Below are positions 46,080 to 54,459 of a stretch of 64,000 nt of DNA, in pieces. The notes beneath the pieces were generated by a model. The model did no database searches, was not told where the DNA came from, and worked only from the letters and a program-made list of their open reading frames with translations. A program made the position numbers and the translations under genes. Source of the stretch: Gallionella sp. (GTDB lineage: Bacteria > Pseudomonadota > Gammaproteobacteria > Burkholderiales > Gallionellaceae); the NCBI GenBank assembly GCA_023259035.1, contig JAHFRA010000007.1, positions 1 through 64,000 of the forward strand, given 5' to 3'. Each line of letters begins with the position of its first letter. Within the stretch, counting starts at the first letter, position 1.

Positions 46080-46643
46080 ATGAAGACACTACTGATAGCT
46101 GCTGCGGCGCTAGTCGCCCCGTTGGTTACTATGCCCGCCCATGCTGGCGACGACGCTGTGTCGGGCGAAGCGCGCAAGGTGGCAACGACATTGCCACCCA
46201 AGCTGCTCGCCGCCTTGCAGGAAGAAATCAGCAAATCAGGCCCCGAAGGCGCGATCCCCGTCTGCAGAGACATGGCGCCGAAGATGGCTGGCGAAATATC
46301 CCGGCAAACCGGCTGGAAAATTAAACGCGTCAGCCTCAAGACCCGCAATGATGCTCGCGCGATTCCCGATGCATGGGAGAAGGCCGCTCTCGAAGATTTC
46401 GACAAGCGTGCTGCTGCCGGCGAGCCGCCTGCCCAACTGGAAAAGGGCGAAAAGATTGACAATGAATACCGCTACGTTAAAGCGCTGCCGGTGCAACCGC
46501 TCTGCCTCAGTTGCCACGGCCCTGTGGATCAGCTCGGCATCGCCGTTAAATCCGCACTCGGCCAGCACTACCCAAATGATCGTGCAACCGGTTACTCTAT
46601 TGGCCAGATTCGCGGCGCAATCAGCGTGCGCAAATCACTCTAG
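46080..46643 (+). CDS. DUF3365/Tll0287-like c-type heme protein
   Basis: A 187-residue periplasmic protein with a signal peptide (MKTLLIAAAALVAPLVTMPA, cleavage near AHA-GDD). The domain resembles the Tll0287-like/DUF3365 heme sensor fold, and a single heme c site is visible as CLSCHG (about residues 142-147) with conserved QPLCLSCHGPVDQLG. AAGGA precedes the ATG. Such proteins may sense redox or gases, or carry electrons. The CRP/FNR-type site upstream suggests control by oxygen or redox state. Confidence 0.85.
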   Translation: MKTLLIAAAALVAPLVTMPAHAGDDAVSGEARKVATTLPPKLLAALQEEISKSGPEGAIPVCRDMAPKMAGEISRQTGWKIKRVSLKTRNDARAIPDAWEKAALEDFDKRAAAGEPPAQLEKGEKIDNEYRYVKALPVQPLCLSCHGPVDQLGIAVKSALGQHYPNDRATGYSIGQIRGAISVRKSL

Positions 46644-46791
46644 GAGCAACACCCAGGCATCTTTTGAGATAAAGCTGCGTTAGGCTGGCCGACAGAATTG
46701 CGCCAAGCCGACGTTTACAAAGCAGTCAGCCCGGTTGCGAGAGCAAGGGGGTAGGCTTAAACCCTGATTGCTCGGGAAATTTGGTATATTA

Positions 46792-46931
46792 GGGGCATCT
46801 ATAGATTCAGAATTCTAAGTGAGACAAGGCGCGACAGAGCTTTTAGTGAGGCACATATGTTTGATAGGCAAGCGTTGGAATTTATCGGGCAACGCAGTAT
46901 CGCGACGGAGTTTGGATTTATAGAGGTGTCC
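46792..46931. mobile_element. MITE-like 140-bp element
   Basis: Imperfect terminal inverted repeats: GGGGCATCTATAGATTC (46792-46808) against the complement of GGATTTATAGAGGTGTCC (46914-46931), sharing CATCTATA/CCTCTATA cores. There is no coding frame inside, and GC-poor flanks. The remainder of the 353-base gap between the heme protein and the Sel1 gene holds no gene that I can see. Confidence 0.5.
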
Positions 46932-46996
46932 TGTTGATTAACGGGTGACAGGAGCGTAGCTTGCGTTCAAGGTTCGGCATTTGATAAGGGGCGGAA

Positions 46997-47776
46997 ATGA
47001 ATCAGTGGTTAAAACATGTTTTGATGGTTTGTGTTTGTTTGTTTCCGTTAACCGGGCATGCAATGGCCGAACTACCAGCCATCTCAGTCGAACCAATAGC
47101 GGATTCTCTATTAGATGCTGAGCGTGCTTACGCTGAGGGTGATTTTGCAAAGGCAGAAAAGGTCTACAGGTCTCTGGCAGAACAAGGTGATTTTGAAGCA
47201 CAACTTATACTTGGATCTATGTATGACATTGGATTAGGTGTTCATCAAGATTATATAGAAGCGGTGAAGTGGTATCGGCTGGCGGCGGAACAGGGTAATG
47301 CTAAAGCCCAGTCAAAACTCGGGTCTATGTATGACATCGGGCTGGGCGTTTCTCAAGATCCCTTAGAGGCAGCAAAGTGGTGGCGAAGGGCGGCGGAGCA
47401 GGGTGATGCTTTTGCACAACGCAACCTTGGGGCGATATATGACCGCGGAAAAGTTGTTCCTCAGGATTTCAAAGAGGCGGTGAAGTGGTATCGCCTGGCA
47501 GCGGAACAAGGTAATGCTTTTGCACAAGAAAAGCTTGGGTGGAAGTACATCTTGGGAGAAGGGGTTCCTCAAGACGATGTATTGGCACACATGTGGCTCA
47601 ATATTGCGGCTAGCGATGAGTCCGCTTCAGGAGGAAAAACTTCAGGAGGAAAAGTTGCTATTCAACAGCGTATTCAGCAACGCGAGGCCCTTGCGAGGCG
47701 CATGACTACCGAGCAAATTGCCAAGGCGCGGGAACTCGCCAAAAAATGCACGGCTAATAATTTCAAGGGATGTTAG
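46997..47776 (+). CDS. Sel1-repeat exported protein
   Basis: A 259-residue protein with a signal peptide (MNQWLKHVLMVCVCLFPLTG, cleavage near AMA-ELP) and about five Sel1 (SLR) repeats of 36 residues: EAVKWYRLAAEQGNAKAQSK, LGSMYDIGLGVSQDPLEAAK and so on up to about residue 205. The C-terminal 50 residues are helical with a Lys/Arg-rich end. Sel1 repeats form a solenoid for protein binding. The gene converges with the FGE-like gene; the GC-rich palindrome at 47845 lies between. Confidence 0.9.
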   Translation: MNQWLKHVLMVCVCLFPLTGHAMAELPAISVEPIADSLLDAERAYAEGDFAKAEKVYRSLAEQGDFEAQLILGSMYDIGLGVHQDYIEAVKWYRLAAEQGNAKAQSKLGSMYDIGLGVSQDPLEAAKWWRRAAEQGDAFAQRNLGAIYDRGKVVPQDFKEAVKWYRLAAEQGNAFAQEKLGWKYILGEGVPQDDVLAHMWLNIAASDESASGGKTSGGKVAIQQRIQQREALARRMTTEQIAKARELAKKCTANNFKGC

Positions 47777-47844
47777 CGAGTGACCTTGCCATTAACGATT
47801 CGGCAATAAATTAAATGCACTGAACTATTCTCAGCAAATGCATA

Positions 47845-47887
47845 CGCCCCCTCCCTTGCGCGCGGGGGAGGGATGGGGAGGGGGCGC
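47845..47887. repeat. GC-rich nested palindrome between convergent genes
   Basis: CGCCCCCTCCC (47845-47855) can pair with GGGGAGGGGGCGC (47875-47887) or with the nearer GGGGGAGGG (47864-47872). It looks like an intact copy of the CCCTCCC-TTGC-GGGAGGG element, of which 42255-42277 is a degraded copy. It may act as a two-way terminator. Confidence 0.6.
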
Positions 47888-47925
47888 TTAACCGCCGAGC
47901 CAGGCCATAAGCCACCTCCGCGATT

Positions 47926-48921
47926 CTACGGAAGTGTCCTCGCAACACGGAAACCGACGCCGACGCCACGGAACCCAGAATTGTTTGCGCTGCGATCGGC
48001 CGAGCGTGCGTTCTGCGAAGCGATGGTCCACGAACCGCCGCGATTCACACGTTTAGCGTCATCACCTTGCCATGCACTGCCATCCGTCGGGGCGCCGATG
48101 TAATTGTTGTGCCAACTGTCATCGACCCATTCCCATACGTTGCCTATCATGTCGTTCAAACCAAATCTATTCGGCTTGAAGCTGCCCACCGGGGCAGTGT
48201 AGGTATAGCCATCGGTGCAGTTATGCGCTTCCCCTGTTATGTCCTGTATCTGTGCTTTGCCGGTACTATCCATGAGGTTGGCATAGCCGCAGTCTTTGCT
48301 TTGACTTTCGTCCCAATAGCGGGGGGTGGTGGTGCCAGCGCGTGCTGCATATTCCCATTCGGCTTCGCTTGGGAGCCGGTATTGCTTGCCGGTCTTCTTT
48401 GACAGCCATGCCACATATGCCTTCGCGTCTTCCCAGTTGACGCACAACACCGGGTGGCTGTCGTCCTGTTGGAAGCCAGGGTTGCGCCAGTTTCGCCCGC
48501 TACTTTCTTTCTTGTTGCTCTCGGAAGTCCAGCATTTATCTCCTGTACTATAGCTCGTCTTTTTCACAAACGCGGCAAATTGGCCTTTGGTGATTTCCGT
48601 CTTGCCTAGTGCAAATGCAGGAATATTGACACGGTGTACCGGTCCATCGTGGTCAAACCGCCCACCCTCATAACTGGGTGAGCCCATATCAAAACTGCCC
48701 GCAGGAACTGTCACCATCTCCGGGCAATCTGGGCAGTCGCGGAATGCGGCAATTGATGCAGCGATTGATTGGCCTCCAAGTTTCTGGCAATCGGCAACCA
48801 ACGCCTGGATATGGTCGCCCGCGGGTGTCTTGCAGTCGATGAGGTCGGCATCAGCTGCCATTGCAATGCCGGAGGTTAGCAGAAGCGCCAGCACGATATT
48901 GCGCACAATCGTTGAACTCAT
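47926..48921 (-). CDS. Formylglycine-generating enzyme-like (SUMF1/PvdO) exported protein
   Basis: A 331-residue protein with a signal peptide (MSSTIVRNIVLALLLTSGIA). From about residue 70 it is an FGE-sulfatase domain: MVTVPAGSFDMGSPSYEGG, EITKGQFAAF, YRLPSEAEWEYAARAG, NVWEWVDDSW and the terminal RSADRSANNSGFRGVGVGFR. The copper-binding cysteines of true FGEs are not evident, so it is more like PvdO or SUMF1 domains with binding or other modifying roles. AAGGAG precedes ATG 48921. The N-terminal 45 residues after the signal contain several cysteines (CKTPAG, DCQKLGG, CPDCPEM). Confidence 0.88.
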   Translation of the reverse strand: MSSTIVRNIVLALLLTSGIAMAADADLIDCKTPAGDHIQALVADCQKLGGQSIAASIAAFRDCPDCPEMVTVPAGSFDMGSPSYEGGRFDHDGPVHRVNIPAFALGKTEITKGQFAAFVKKTSYSTGDKCWTSESNKKESSGRNWRNPGFQQDDSHPVLCVNWEDAKAYVAWLSKKTGKQYRLPSEAEWEYAARAGTTTPRYWDESQSKDCGYANLMDSTGKAQIQDITGEAHNCTDGYTYTAPVGSFKPNRFGLNDMIGNVWEWVDDSWHNNYIGAPTDGSAWQGDDAKRVNRGGSWTIASQNARSADRSANNSGFRGVGVGFRVARTLP

Positions 48922-49080
48922 ATCATTCTCCTTTATCAATCAAACGCCGAGGCCTTCATTTTTCCAACTGAGCAACGGCTTCCGTCAGCCCCGGTTATTT
49001 CGGATGCCCGCTCGATCACTTGAATCAGAATGGGTTTTTCAATTCATGGCACAGACCAATTGGACTAACTCGATGAATCA

Positions 49081-49704
49081 TTATTTCGGCATCCACACAA
49101 TCAGCAAGGTCAGAAAAATCAGAGCGACCAGACTTTGCTCGATTTGATTTCGCGTCATGGCGGTCAAATTTTCGTTAACGTTCCTTTTTTCATCTTGCAT
49201 TGCTGAGTCGGCGGCCTCAAGGTAGTCAAGCAACGGGCGGTCGATGCCTTTGACGGCTGCATCGGCCTGGTGCGGATCGAAGCCGCTCTTGATCAGTAAT
49301 TCCACGCTGTTCTTGTACTGCTCATGATTTGCCGTATGAGCCTCGACAAAAACATTCATTTGGTCCTTGATGGCACGTATATCGTTTTGGAGAATAATGT
49401 CCCGTGCTGCCGTAGCAACCTTCTGGTACTGTGTTTCAAAGGTATGCCAGTTTTTATCCAATGTATCTTGGCTACTGCTGCGCAACAGCACGTTTTTCCA
49501 TTCCTGAATTTCGTTCTTGAATTCAACCTGAATATTATGGATGGCAGAATATCGAGCTGTGGCGATACTCAACTTTTCATTCAACTCCGACGTGCTATTC
49601 CAGATCATATAGAACCAGAAAAAAAAGGCGGCAGTAAAACATATCTTTGCGATTACGTTCCACGAGAAATAGGAGCGCTTCGCGCCTTTGGGTTTTATCG
49701 CCAT
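49081..49704 (-). CDS. Membrane-anchored helical sensor domain protein without output domain
   Basis: A 207-residue protein with TM1 (about 14-35), a periplasmic helical region of about 140 residues and TM2 at the very C-terminus (SLVALIFLTLLIVWMPK). The periplasmic part, with NIQVEFKNEIQEWKNVLLRS and later DRPLLDYLEAADSAMQDEKR, resembles the four-helix ligand-binding part of chemoreceptors. No HAMP, methylation or kinase domain follows; the frame stops just after TM2 and no continuation is seen downstream. GAGGAG before ATG 49704 supports expression. It may be a truncated chemoreceptor or a stand-alone sensor partner. Confidence 0.7.
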   Translation of the reverse strand: MAIKPKGAKRSYFSWNVIAKICFTAAFFFWFYMIWNSTSELNEKLSIATARYSAIHNIQVEFKNEIQEWKNVLLRSSSQDTLDKNWHTFETQYQKVATAARDIILQNDIRAIKDQMNVFVEAHTANHEQYKNSVELLIKSGFDPHQADAAVKGIDRPLLDYLEAADSAMQDEKRNVNENLTAMTRNQIEQSLVALIFLTLLIVWMPK

Positions 49705-49848
49705 CACCAATGCTCCTCAAGTTGCGAATATATTATCAGTGGAATTCATCATGACCCAACTAAATGATGTGTTTCGCCGCATGTTACAGCAAATGTCATT
49801 TTTTTCGCCTTTCCGGGATAAACGCCACGTGATATTTGCAATCCCATT

Positions 49849-51240
49849 TCATTTGCATCGAATAGCATCCTGTACCAACTGCTCAAGGGCGTTGGCCACT
49901 TCGGCAACGACGGGTGCCCAGTCGCCTATTGTAGATTGACGAAAAAGCCGCATGATTTCGGGATACCAAGGTGAATCCGTACGATCTGCCAGCCAGCGCC
50001 AGTCCGTCTTGTACCCGGGCAACAATACCCAGCATGACTTTCCGAGGGCGCAGGTTAGATGGGCTATAGCCGTGTCGACGCAAATGACCAGATCGAGATT
50101 TGTCACAATAGCGGCGGTATCGGCAAAGTCTTCTAACCGATATCCAATATTGATGAGGGGCAATCCACCGGGTGGCTGCGCTGCCTCGTCTTCGCCAGCG
50201 CCTTTCTGCAGGCTGAAAAAGTTCACACCTGCTACACCCCATAAAGGTGCCAATACAGCAAGCGATGGCAGAGAGCGGTCGGCATCGTTTTCGAATAGCG
50301 TGTTTCCTTTCCATACCAGGCCGACACGAAGTCCCTCCTTTGGGAGGAGCGCTGCCCACTTGGCGATACGCTCTGGCGGAGCCTGTAGATAAGGGATTTT
50401 TGCAGGAATGGAGCCGAGGCTCGTTTTGCAGTAGTACGGAATGCTCAGAAGAGGTGTCCAGAAATCCCAGCCCGTGAGCGGAATCGGCTCATCGAAGGAA
50501 ATAACGGTGTCTACGTCTTCCAGCGCCACGAACAATGTCTTCAAAGCCGGGTGGCAAATCATGGCGATCGACGCGGTGCCCTGCGCCTTAAGCACTGCCG
50601 CGTAGCGGCAGAATTGAATCATATCACCGTGACCGGCTTCATAGCCGATCACTATGGACTTGCAAGCAAGGGATTCGCCCTGCCAGCGAGGACAAGAAAA
50701 ACGGGCGGCCAGTGCCGCATACCAGTTGCGCGCCTCCAAATAGTTCCAGCCTTCCTCGAACCGGCCTTGACGCAACAGCAGATAACTCAGGTTAAAGCGA
50801 ACAGTTGCATAGGACTTATCCAGAGTCATGGCCGTGCGGTAACAGTGTTCTGCTTCCCTTTCTCGTTTCATGCAGGCATAGAGTACCCCCAGATTCGACC
50901 AGCCTACAGGAGAGTGTGGACTGAGTGAAATTGCCTGTCTATAAGCCTCCTCGGCCTCGCTGAAGCGCTTCTCGTTCGCAAGGAGCGCACCCAGATTAAG
51001 GTGTGTTTCCGAATACGTTGGGTTAAGTTCTATGGAACGTCGATAGCAAACTTCTGCGGCCTTTTTGACGGTTTGTCTATCCAACAAAAGACCCAAGTTG
51101 GCATAAGCCTCTGCAAAATCCGGCGCAATTTGCACCGCTTTTTTGAAGCAGGCTTCAGCATTGGTAACATCGCCGGCTTCCATATAGCGAGTTCCCTGAA
51201 AGAAAAGCATTTCGGCGTCTGCGCGCATCCGATTGATCAC
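49849..51240 (-). CDS. TPR protein with glycosyltransferase-like C-terminal domain
   Basis: About 463 residues. The first 180 hold four or five tetratricopeptide repeats (AEACFKKAVQIAPDFAEAYA, NLGLLLDRQTVKKAAEVCYR, and two more of the same period). The C-terminal 270 residues resemble the heptosyltransferase/GT-B-like domain seen in TPR-OGT-like bacterial proteins (VGLVWKGNTLFENDADRSLP, and DLVICVDTAIAHLTCALGKS near the end, the typical donor-binding stretch). It probably glycosylates protein or envelope targets; the substrate is unknown. The start is GTG 51240 or ATG 51228. Confidence 0.82.
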   Translation of the reverse strand: MINRMRADAEMLFFQGTRYMEAGDVTNAEACFKKAVQIAPDFAEAYANLGLLLDRQTVKKAAEVCYRRSIELNPTYSETHLNLGALLANEKRFSEAEEAYRQAISLSPHSPVGWSNLGVLYACMKREREAEHCYRTAMTLDKSYATVRFNLSYLLLRQGRFEEGWNYLEARNWYAALAARFSCPRWQGESLACKSIVIGYEAGHGDMIQFCRYAAVLKAQGTASIAMICHPALKTLFVALEDVDTVISFDEPIPLTGWDFWTPLLSIPYYCKTSLGSIPAKIPYLQAPPERIAKWAALLPKEGLRVGLVWKGNTLFENDADRSLPSLAVLAPLWGVAGVNFFSLQKGAGEDEAAQPPGGLPLINIGYRLEDFADTAAIVTNLDLVICVDTAIAHLTCALGKSCWVLLPGYKTDWRWLADRTDSPWYPEIMRLFRQSTIGDWAPVVAEVANALEQLVQDAIRCK

Positions 51241-51351
51241 GATAGAGGTGGCTTGATTAAGAGCTTATACGCAAATAACATTTACTCCGGCGATACCTTT
51301 CCGGGGGCACGCGATCTGCTTGGCCTATCTGAATGTTGCATGTTTTCCATA

Positions 51352-51696
51352 TTAGTCTGCGTAATACTGAATGGGTAAATCATCTGTCAATATTTCAATA
51401 TCCATGTCACTGTTATCGTTGTCCATCGCCTGTTGCCAATAAGCGATCCCACAAAGGCTGGTGACAAGCAGCAATGCTCCCATCCAATAGTGGATTCTGT
51501 GGCGATGTGCCGACGCAAGCCAGATTACATGCTCGCCAGCCCATGTGAGCAGCGGCAAAGTTGCGCTATGAGTTTTGTGGCGACTGAGGGCGTGTATGCG
51601 TGCAGATCGCAAACGGGTGAGAGTGGACGGGTCGATTTGCGCAAGCGACCGGTTGAGCAACGGCTTGATGGATTCTGGATTCCACTCTTTGTTCAT
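51352..51696 (-). CDS. DUF3619 family membrane protein
   Basis: A 114-residue single-pass protein. The N-terminal helix has LNRSLAQIDPSTLTRLRSAR, the TM is at about 69-88 (HYWMGALLLVTSLCGIAYWQ) and the acidic C-terminus is DIEILTDDLPIQYYAD, all typical of DUF3619. In related betaproteobacteria this gene usually follows an ECF sigma factor gene and may be its membrane partner. Here the upstream gene on the same strand is instead a Spy-like protein and no sigma factor is present. GGGGGTG precedes the ATG. Confidence 0.85.
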   Translation of the reverse strand: MNKEWNPESIKPLLNRSLAQIDPSTLTRLRSARIHALSRHKTHSATLPLLTWAGEHVIWLASAHRHRIHYWMGALLLVTSLCGIAYWQQAMDNDNSDMDIEILTDDLPIQYYAD

Positions 51697-51744
51697 GGCA
51701 CCCCCACTTTCTAGAGGTCGATCTACAAAGTATTGCTGGCAGCT

Positions 51745-52293
51745 CTACTGGGGACTCTCATTATGGCCATCACGATGGATTGCATCTTCGGAATCCCCGC
51801 GTTGATTCGACTCATGGCCTTCACGGTACTGTTCATGGATCCTATAGCCCCACCCATGATTCCTATGCAGGAATCGACGTGATGCTTGATTTAGGATTTT
51901 CCGCTGATCTTCTGTAAGCGCTGTTTGTAATTTCGCGGTTGCGTTGGCAATTCCGGCCAGCTTATTGGCAAACTCGGTTGCGCTCTCAGCTTGGTAGCGT
52001 GAGATAGTGGCCGCATCCGCATCATCGTTCGGTTTTTTCATGCGTTGCTCCGCCAGCATCCCTACCGACTTTGCAAACATTTCCCAAGCGGCCTGCTGAG
52101 AAGACTTGATTTCCAAACGTTCCGCCAATTTATCCAGCTGGTCTTTCATATGCACATGCATTGTTTCAGGGCTCACCTGCTTTCGGTCGCAATGTTCGCC
52201 AGGGTTGGCCATGACAACTGGATGGAAAGTGGCCATCATAAGCGCGGCAATTATAAAAGTTGGCAGTGTCAATGTGCTTGATTTGATATGCAT
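51745..52293 (-). CDS. Spy/CpxP-like LTxxQ motif periplasmic protein
   Basis: A 182-residue exported protein: signal peptide (MHIKSSTLTLPTFIIAALMM, cleavage near VMA-NPG), then a helical region with one LTEDQRKILNQ motif of the Spy/CpxP family and a His/Glu-rich C-terminus (HEQYREGHESNQRGDSED). Family members are periplasmic chaperones or stress sensors, and the His-rich tail could bind metal. GGAGAAGGA precedes ATG 52293. It lies 48 bases before DUF3619 and may be in one operon with it. Confidence 0.78.
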   Translation of the reverse strand: MHIKSSTLTLPTFIIAALMMATFHPVVMANPGEHCDRKQVSPETMHVHMKDQLDKLAERLEIKSSQQAAWEMFAKSVGMLAEQRMKKPNDDADAATISRYQAESATEFANKLAGIANATAKLQTALTEDQRKILNQASRRFLHRNHGWGYRIHEQYREGHESNQRGDSEDAIHRDGHNESPQ

Positions 52294-52763
52294 GTCCTTC
52301 TCCATAACTATGTTTCTGCCGGTGGGCATGTTCAACCGTGAATTTGCCTGAGGACCCTGACGTGAATCTTATGGCAATTGGGTGAGTTACATTTATTTGC
52401 TTTGTAACAAATTAAAATTATTTTGTGATTTTTAATGCAATTGTTTTTGAATAAAAACAGTAATTGCAAAAAATTAATAAATATCAATGGATTGTGACGA
52501 GTCACCCTATTGGATAGCTGTTAACATTTTGATACAAAATTTTGTTATGAGTAACCGGGAAGCGTACGACAATTCGCAGGTGGCAAGTTGAAAGCATTCC
52601 TGAAAAATCTTTACCAGGATATGGGCAACGGACTAAATATTAGCGGCGCAGTGGTCAGCACCAAAGTTTGATGTATGAGGAGGATTGCCAGGTACTTACC
52701 GGTTCTGATTAATCATGCAACTGTCAAATCGGGACACGACTACAACGAGGGGAATTGAGTTTG
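52294..52763. other. AT-rich regulatory gap
   Basis: Divergent control region of the Spy-like gene and the alpha/beta hydrolase. It includes an AT-rich stretch (about 52385-52550), a perfect 12-bp palindrome ACAAAATTTTGT (52534-52545) and a bulged stem with arms GCAATT...GTTTTT and AAAAAC...AATTGC near 52436-52467. A short TTG-initiated frame near 52588-52671 has no recognisable relatives and is not called. Confidence 0.45.
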
Positions 52764-53948
52764 ATGCTTACAAAGTACCAGCGCACTATCGCTATTTCAT
52801 TGGTATTTGCCGCTTTGATTTCGGGATGTGCCCATCCCCCGAAGCACCGATCTGAAGCTGCCACTGCCCGGCAGCCTTTAAGCCCCGGATACTTGTCTGA
52901 GCAGCGCCACACCGTCAGCTCGACGCGGGAAAGCTGGACGCTGGCAAACGACACTGTTGACGTGATGTTGATGATGCCTTCGGGTGGTGGAGATTTCCCT
53001 CTAATTGCCTATCTGCCAGGACTGGGGGAATCCGCTGAAAGCGGGATGGCATGGCGTCGCTCGTGGGCGGAGGCTGGATACGCCGTCCTGTCGATTCAGC
53101 TTGATAGCGTAGCACGAACCCGGCCATCGAAGGCGGAACGAAGTGACGAGTTTAGGGATTTAGCAAGAGAACAGTTTTCCCCGCAGATGCTCGACCATCG
53201 CCAGTCTGTTCTGCAAAAAGCTTTGGCGGAAGTCAAGCGGCGGAAAGATAGCAGTGAAGTGACCGGATTTTCTCATATTGACCTTGTGCATATGGCGATT
53301 GTCGGGTTCGACATAGGAGCGCAGACCGCCATGTTTGCAGCGGGCGAGGGCATTGGCGGTGTCGAGCCGTTCCCCTTGCCCGAGACGGTGAGGTGCGTCG
53401 TCGCGTTGAGTCCATACGCCGACTTTTCCGGGGCTGGATTCGAACAACGCTTCAAATCAGTGCATGTTCCCGTGTTATCCGTCACCAGCATGGAAGATAC
53501 CGATCTGTACGGTCTTGTCACATCGGCGGCAATCCGCCGCGCCCCCTTCGAATACATGCCACCCGGGCAAAAATATTTGCTTTCCTTGTTTGCGGCACCG
53601 CACGCTCTTCTGTCCGGTAAAGAAACGCCTGAAGATGTTGGCAAAGGGCGTACCCGAGATGAGCGCCAAGCCTCCACGAATGGTAGCGATAGCGGTCGCG
53701 GCGGGAAAAGAGGGCGGGGCGCCAATCGCGGTGGCAGAAGCAATGGCGGTGGGACGGGCGGCAAAGCAGCTTCACCATTTTCTGGGCAACCATCTCCTGG
53801 CGCGTGGGAAGAACAACTCCGATATGTTCAGAGCGTGACGACGGCCTATCTTGACGCACTCGTCAAGAATGATTCCGTCGCTCAGAAATGGCTGGAGAAA
53901 GATGCCAGACGCTGGTTGGGAGACGGCGCAAATCTGATGTTTAAATAA
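52764..53948 (+). CDS. Alpha/beta hydrolase-fold lipoprotein with Asp at the nucleophile elbow
   Basis: A 394-residue lipoprotein (lipobox LISGC after YQRTIAISLVFAA). The body resembles the dienelactone hydrolase/PAF-acetylhydrolase-like fold: FPLIAYLPGLGESAESGMAW, YAVLSIQLDSVA, and the elbow IVGFDIGAQTAMFA, where D183 stands in the place of the usual serine of GxSxG. The later region VPVLSVTSMEDTDLYG would hold the acid residue and APHALL the histidine region. A Gly/Arg-rich insertion (GRGGKRGRGANRGGRSNGGG) lies at about residues 312-331. ATG 52764 and TTG 52755 are both possible starts. Confidence 0.7.
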   Translation: MLTKYQRTIAISLVFAALISGCAHPPKHRSEAATARQPLSPGYLSEQRHTVSSTRESWTLANDTVDVMLMMPSGGGDFPLIAYLPGLGESAESGMAWRRSWAEAGYAVLSIQLDSVARTRPSKAERSDEFRDLAREQFSPQMLDHRQSVLQKALAEVKRRKDSSEVTGFSHIDLVHMAIVGFDIGAQTAMFAAGEGIGGVEPFPLPETVRCVVALSPYADFSGAGFEQRFKSVHVPVLSVTSMEDTDLYGLVTSAAIRRAPFEYMPPGQKYLLSLFAAPHALLSGKETPEDVGKGRTRDERQASTNGSDSGRGGKRGRGANRGGRSNGGGTGGKAASPFSGQPSPGAWEEQLRYVQSVTTAYLDALVKNDSVAQKWLEKDARRWLGDGANLMFK

Positions 53949-54055
53949 TGAGAATTGCAAATCGGGGAGATGCGGCCTGAGCGCGCAACAGACAGAGAAC
54001 GATGCAAACACAACATTCGTTAGTTCTTATGCGTTAACAACAGGGGTATGTGCTG

Positions 54056-54167
54056 GACACAATGTTGTTCACTTTAGATGCCTCCCCAAGGTTTGTACTG
54101 AGAAAGTCGAATGCAAATTGCGATGCTCGGCCTCAATACGAATTTCTAAAGTGAACAGCATTGTGTC
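54056..54167. mobile_element. 112-bp MITE-like element with 23-bp terminal inverted repeats
   Basis: Arms at 54056-54078 and 54145-54167 are inverted copies with a single mismatch (shared core TGTTCACTTTAGA; ends GACACAATG). The 66-base centre has no coding frame. It lies in the 511-base gap between the alpha/beta hydrolase and the FlaG cluster. Confidence 0.6.
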
Positions 54168-54264
54168 TGATTCACCATTTTGGTGGTTTTAAGAGAATAT
54201 AGAGACGGTCGTCGCAAGCGGGGAGGTTGTCGTCCTTGAACTTACGAAAAGGGTTGTGGACACC

Positions 54265-54387
54265 ATGAACGCTGAAGCTAAAACCTACAGGGACAAGGCG
54301 CTGCCGCGCGCACTGTTCAAGAAGCTGCAACGGGCTAACAAACCGATCGAAATGTTGATTAAGAAAAAATCAAACAGTCAGCCCTAA
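54265..54387 (+). CDS. Short basic peptide or gene remnant
   Basis: A 40-codon frame, MNAEAKTYRDKALPRALFKK followed by a Lys-rich end. The same frame is open upstream to 54193 without a good start and codes for plausible protein (EVVVLELTKRVVDT), so this could be the surviving 3' end of a longer gene. No clear ribosome-binding site. Family not recognised. Confidence 0.3.
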   Translation: MNAEAKTYRDKALPRALFKKLQRANKPIEMLIKKKSNSQP

Positions 54388-54459
54388 AGAAATTCTGATT
54401 CATGCCGATAAGTAAGCAGCAACACCTGTCTGTCACTTAAATTCAATAGGAGGTTCACA

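Noticed and set aside
53518-53859. 113-codon minus-strand frame within the alpha/beta hydrolase gene
   Set aside because: Runs antisense through the Gly/Arg-rich segment; low-complexity composition explains the open frame.
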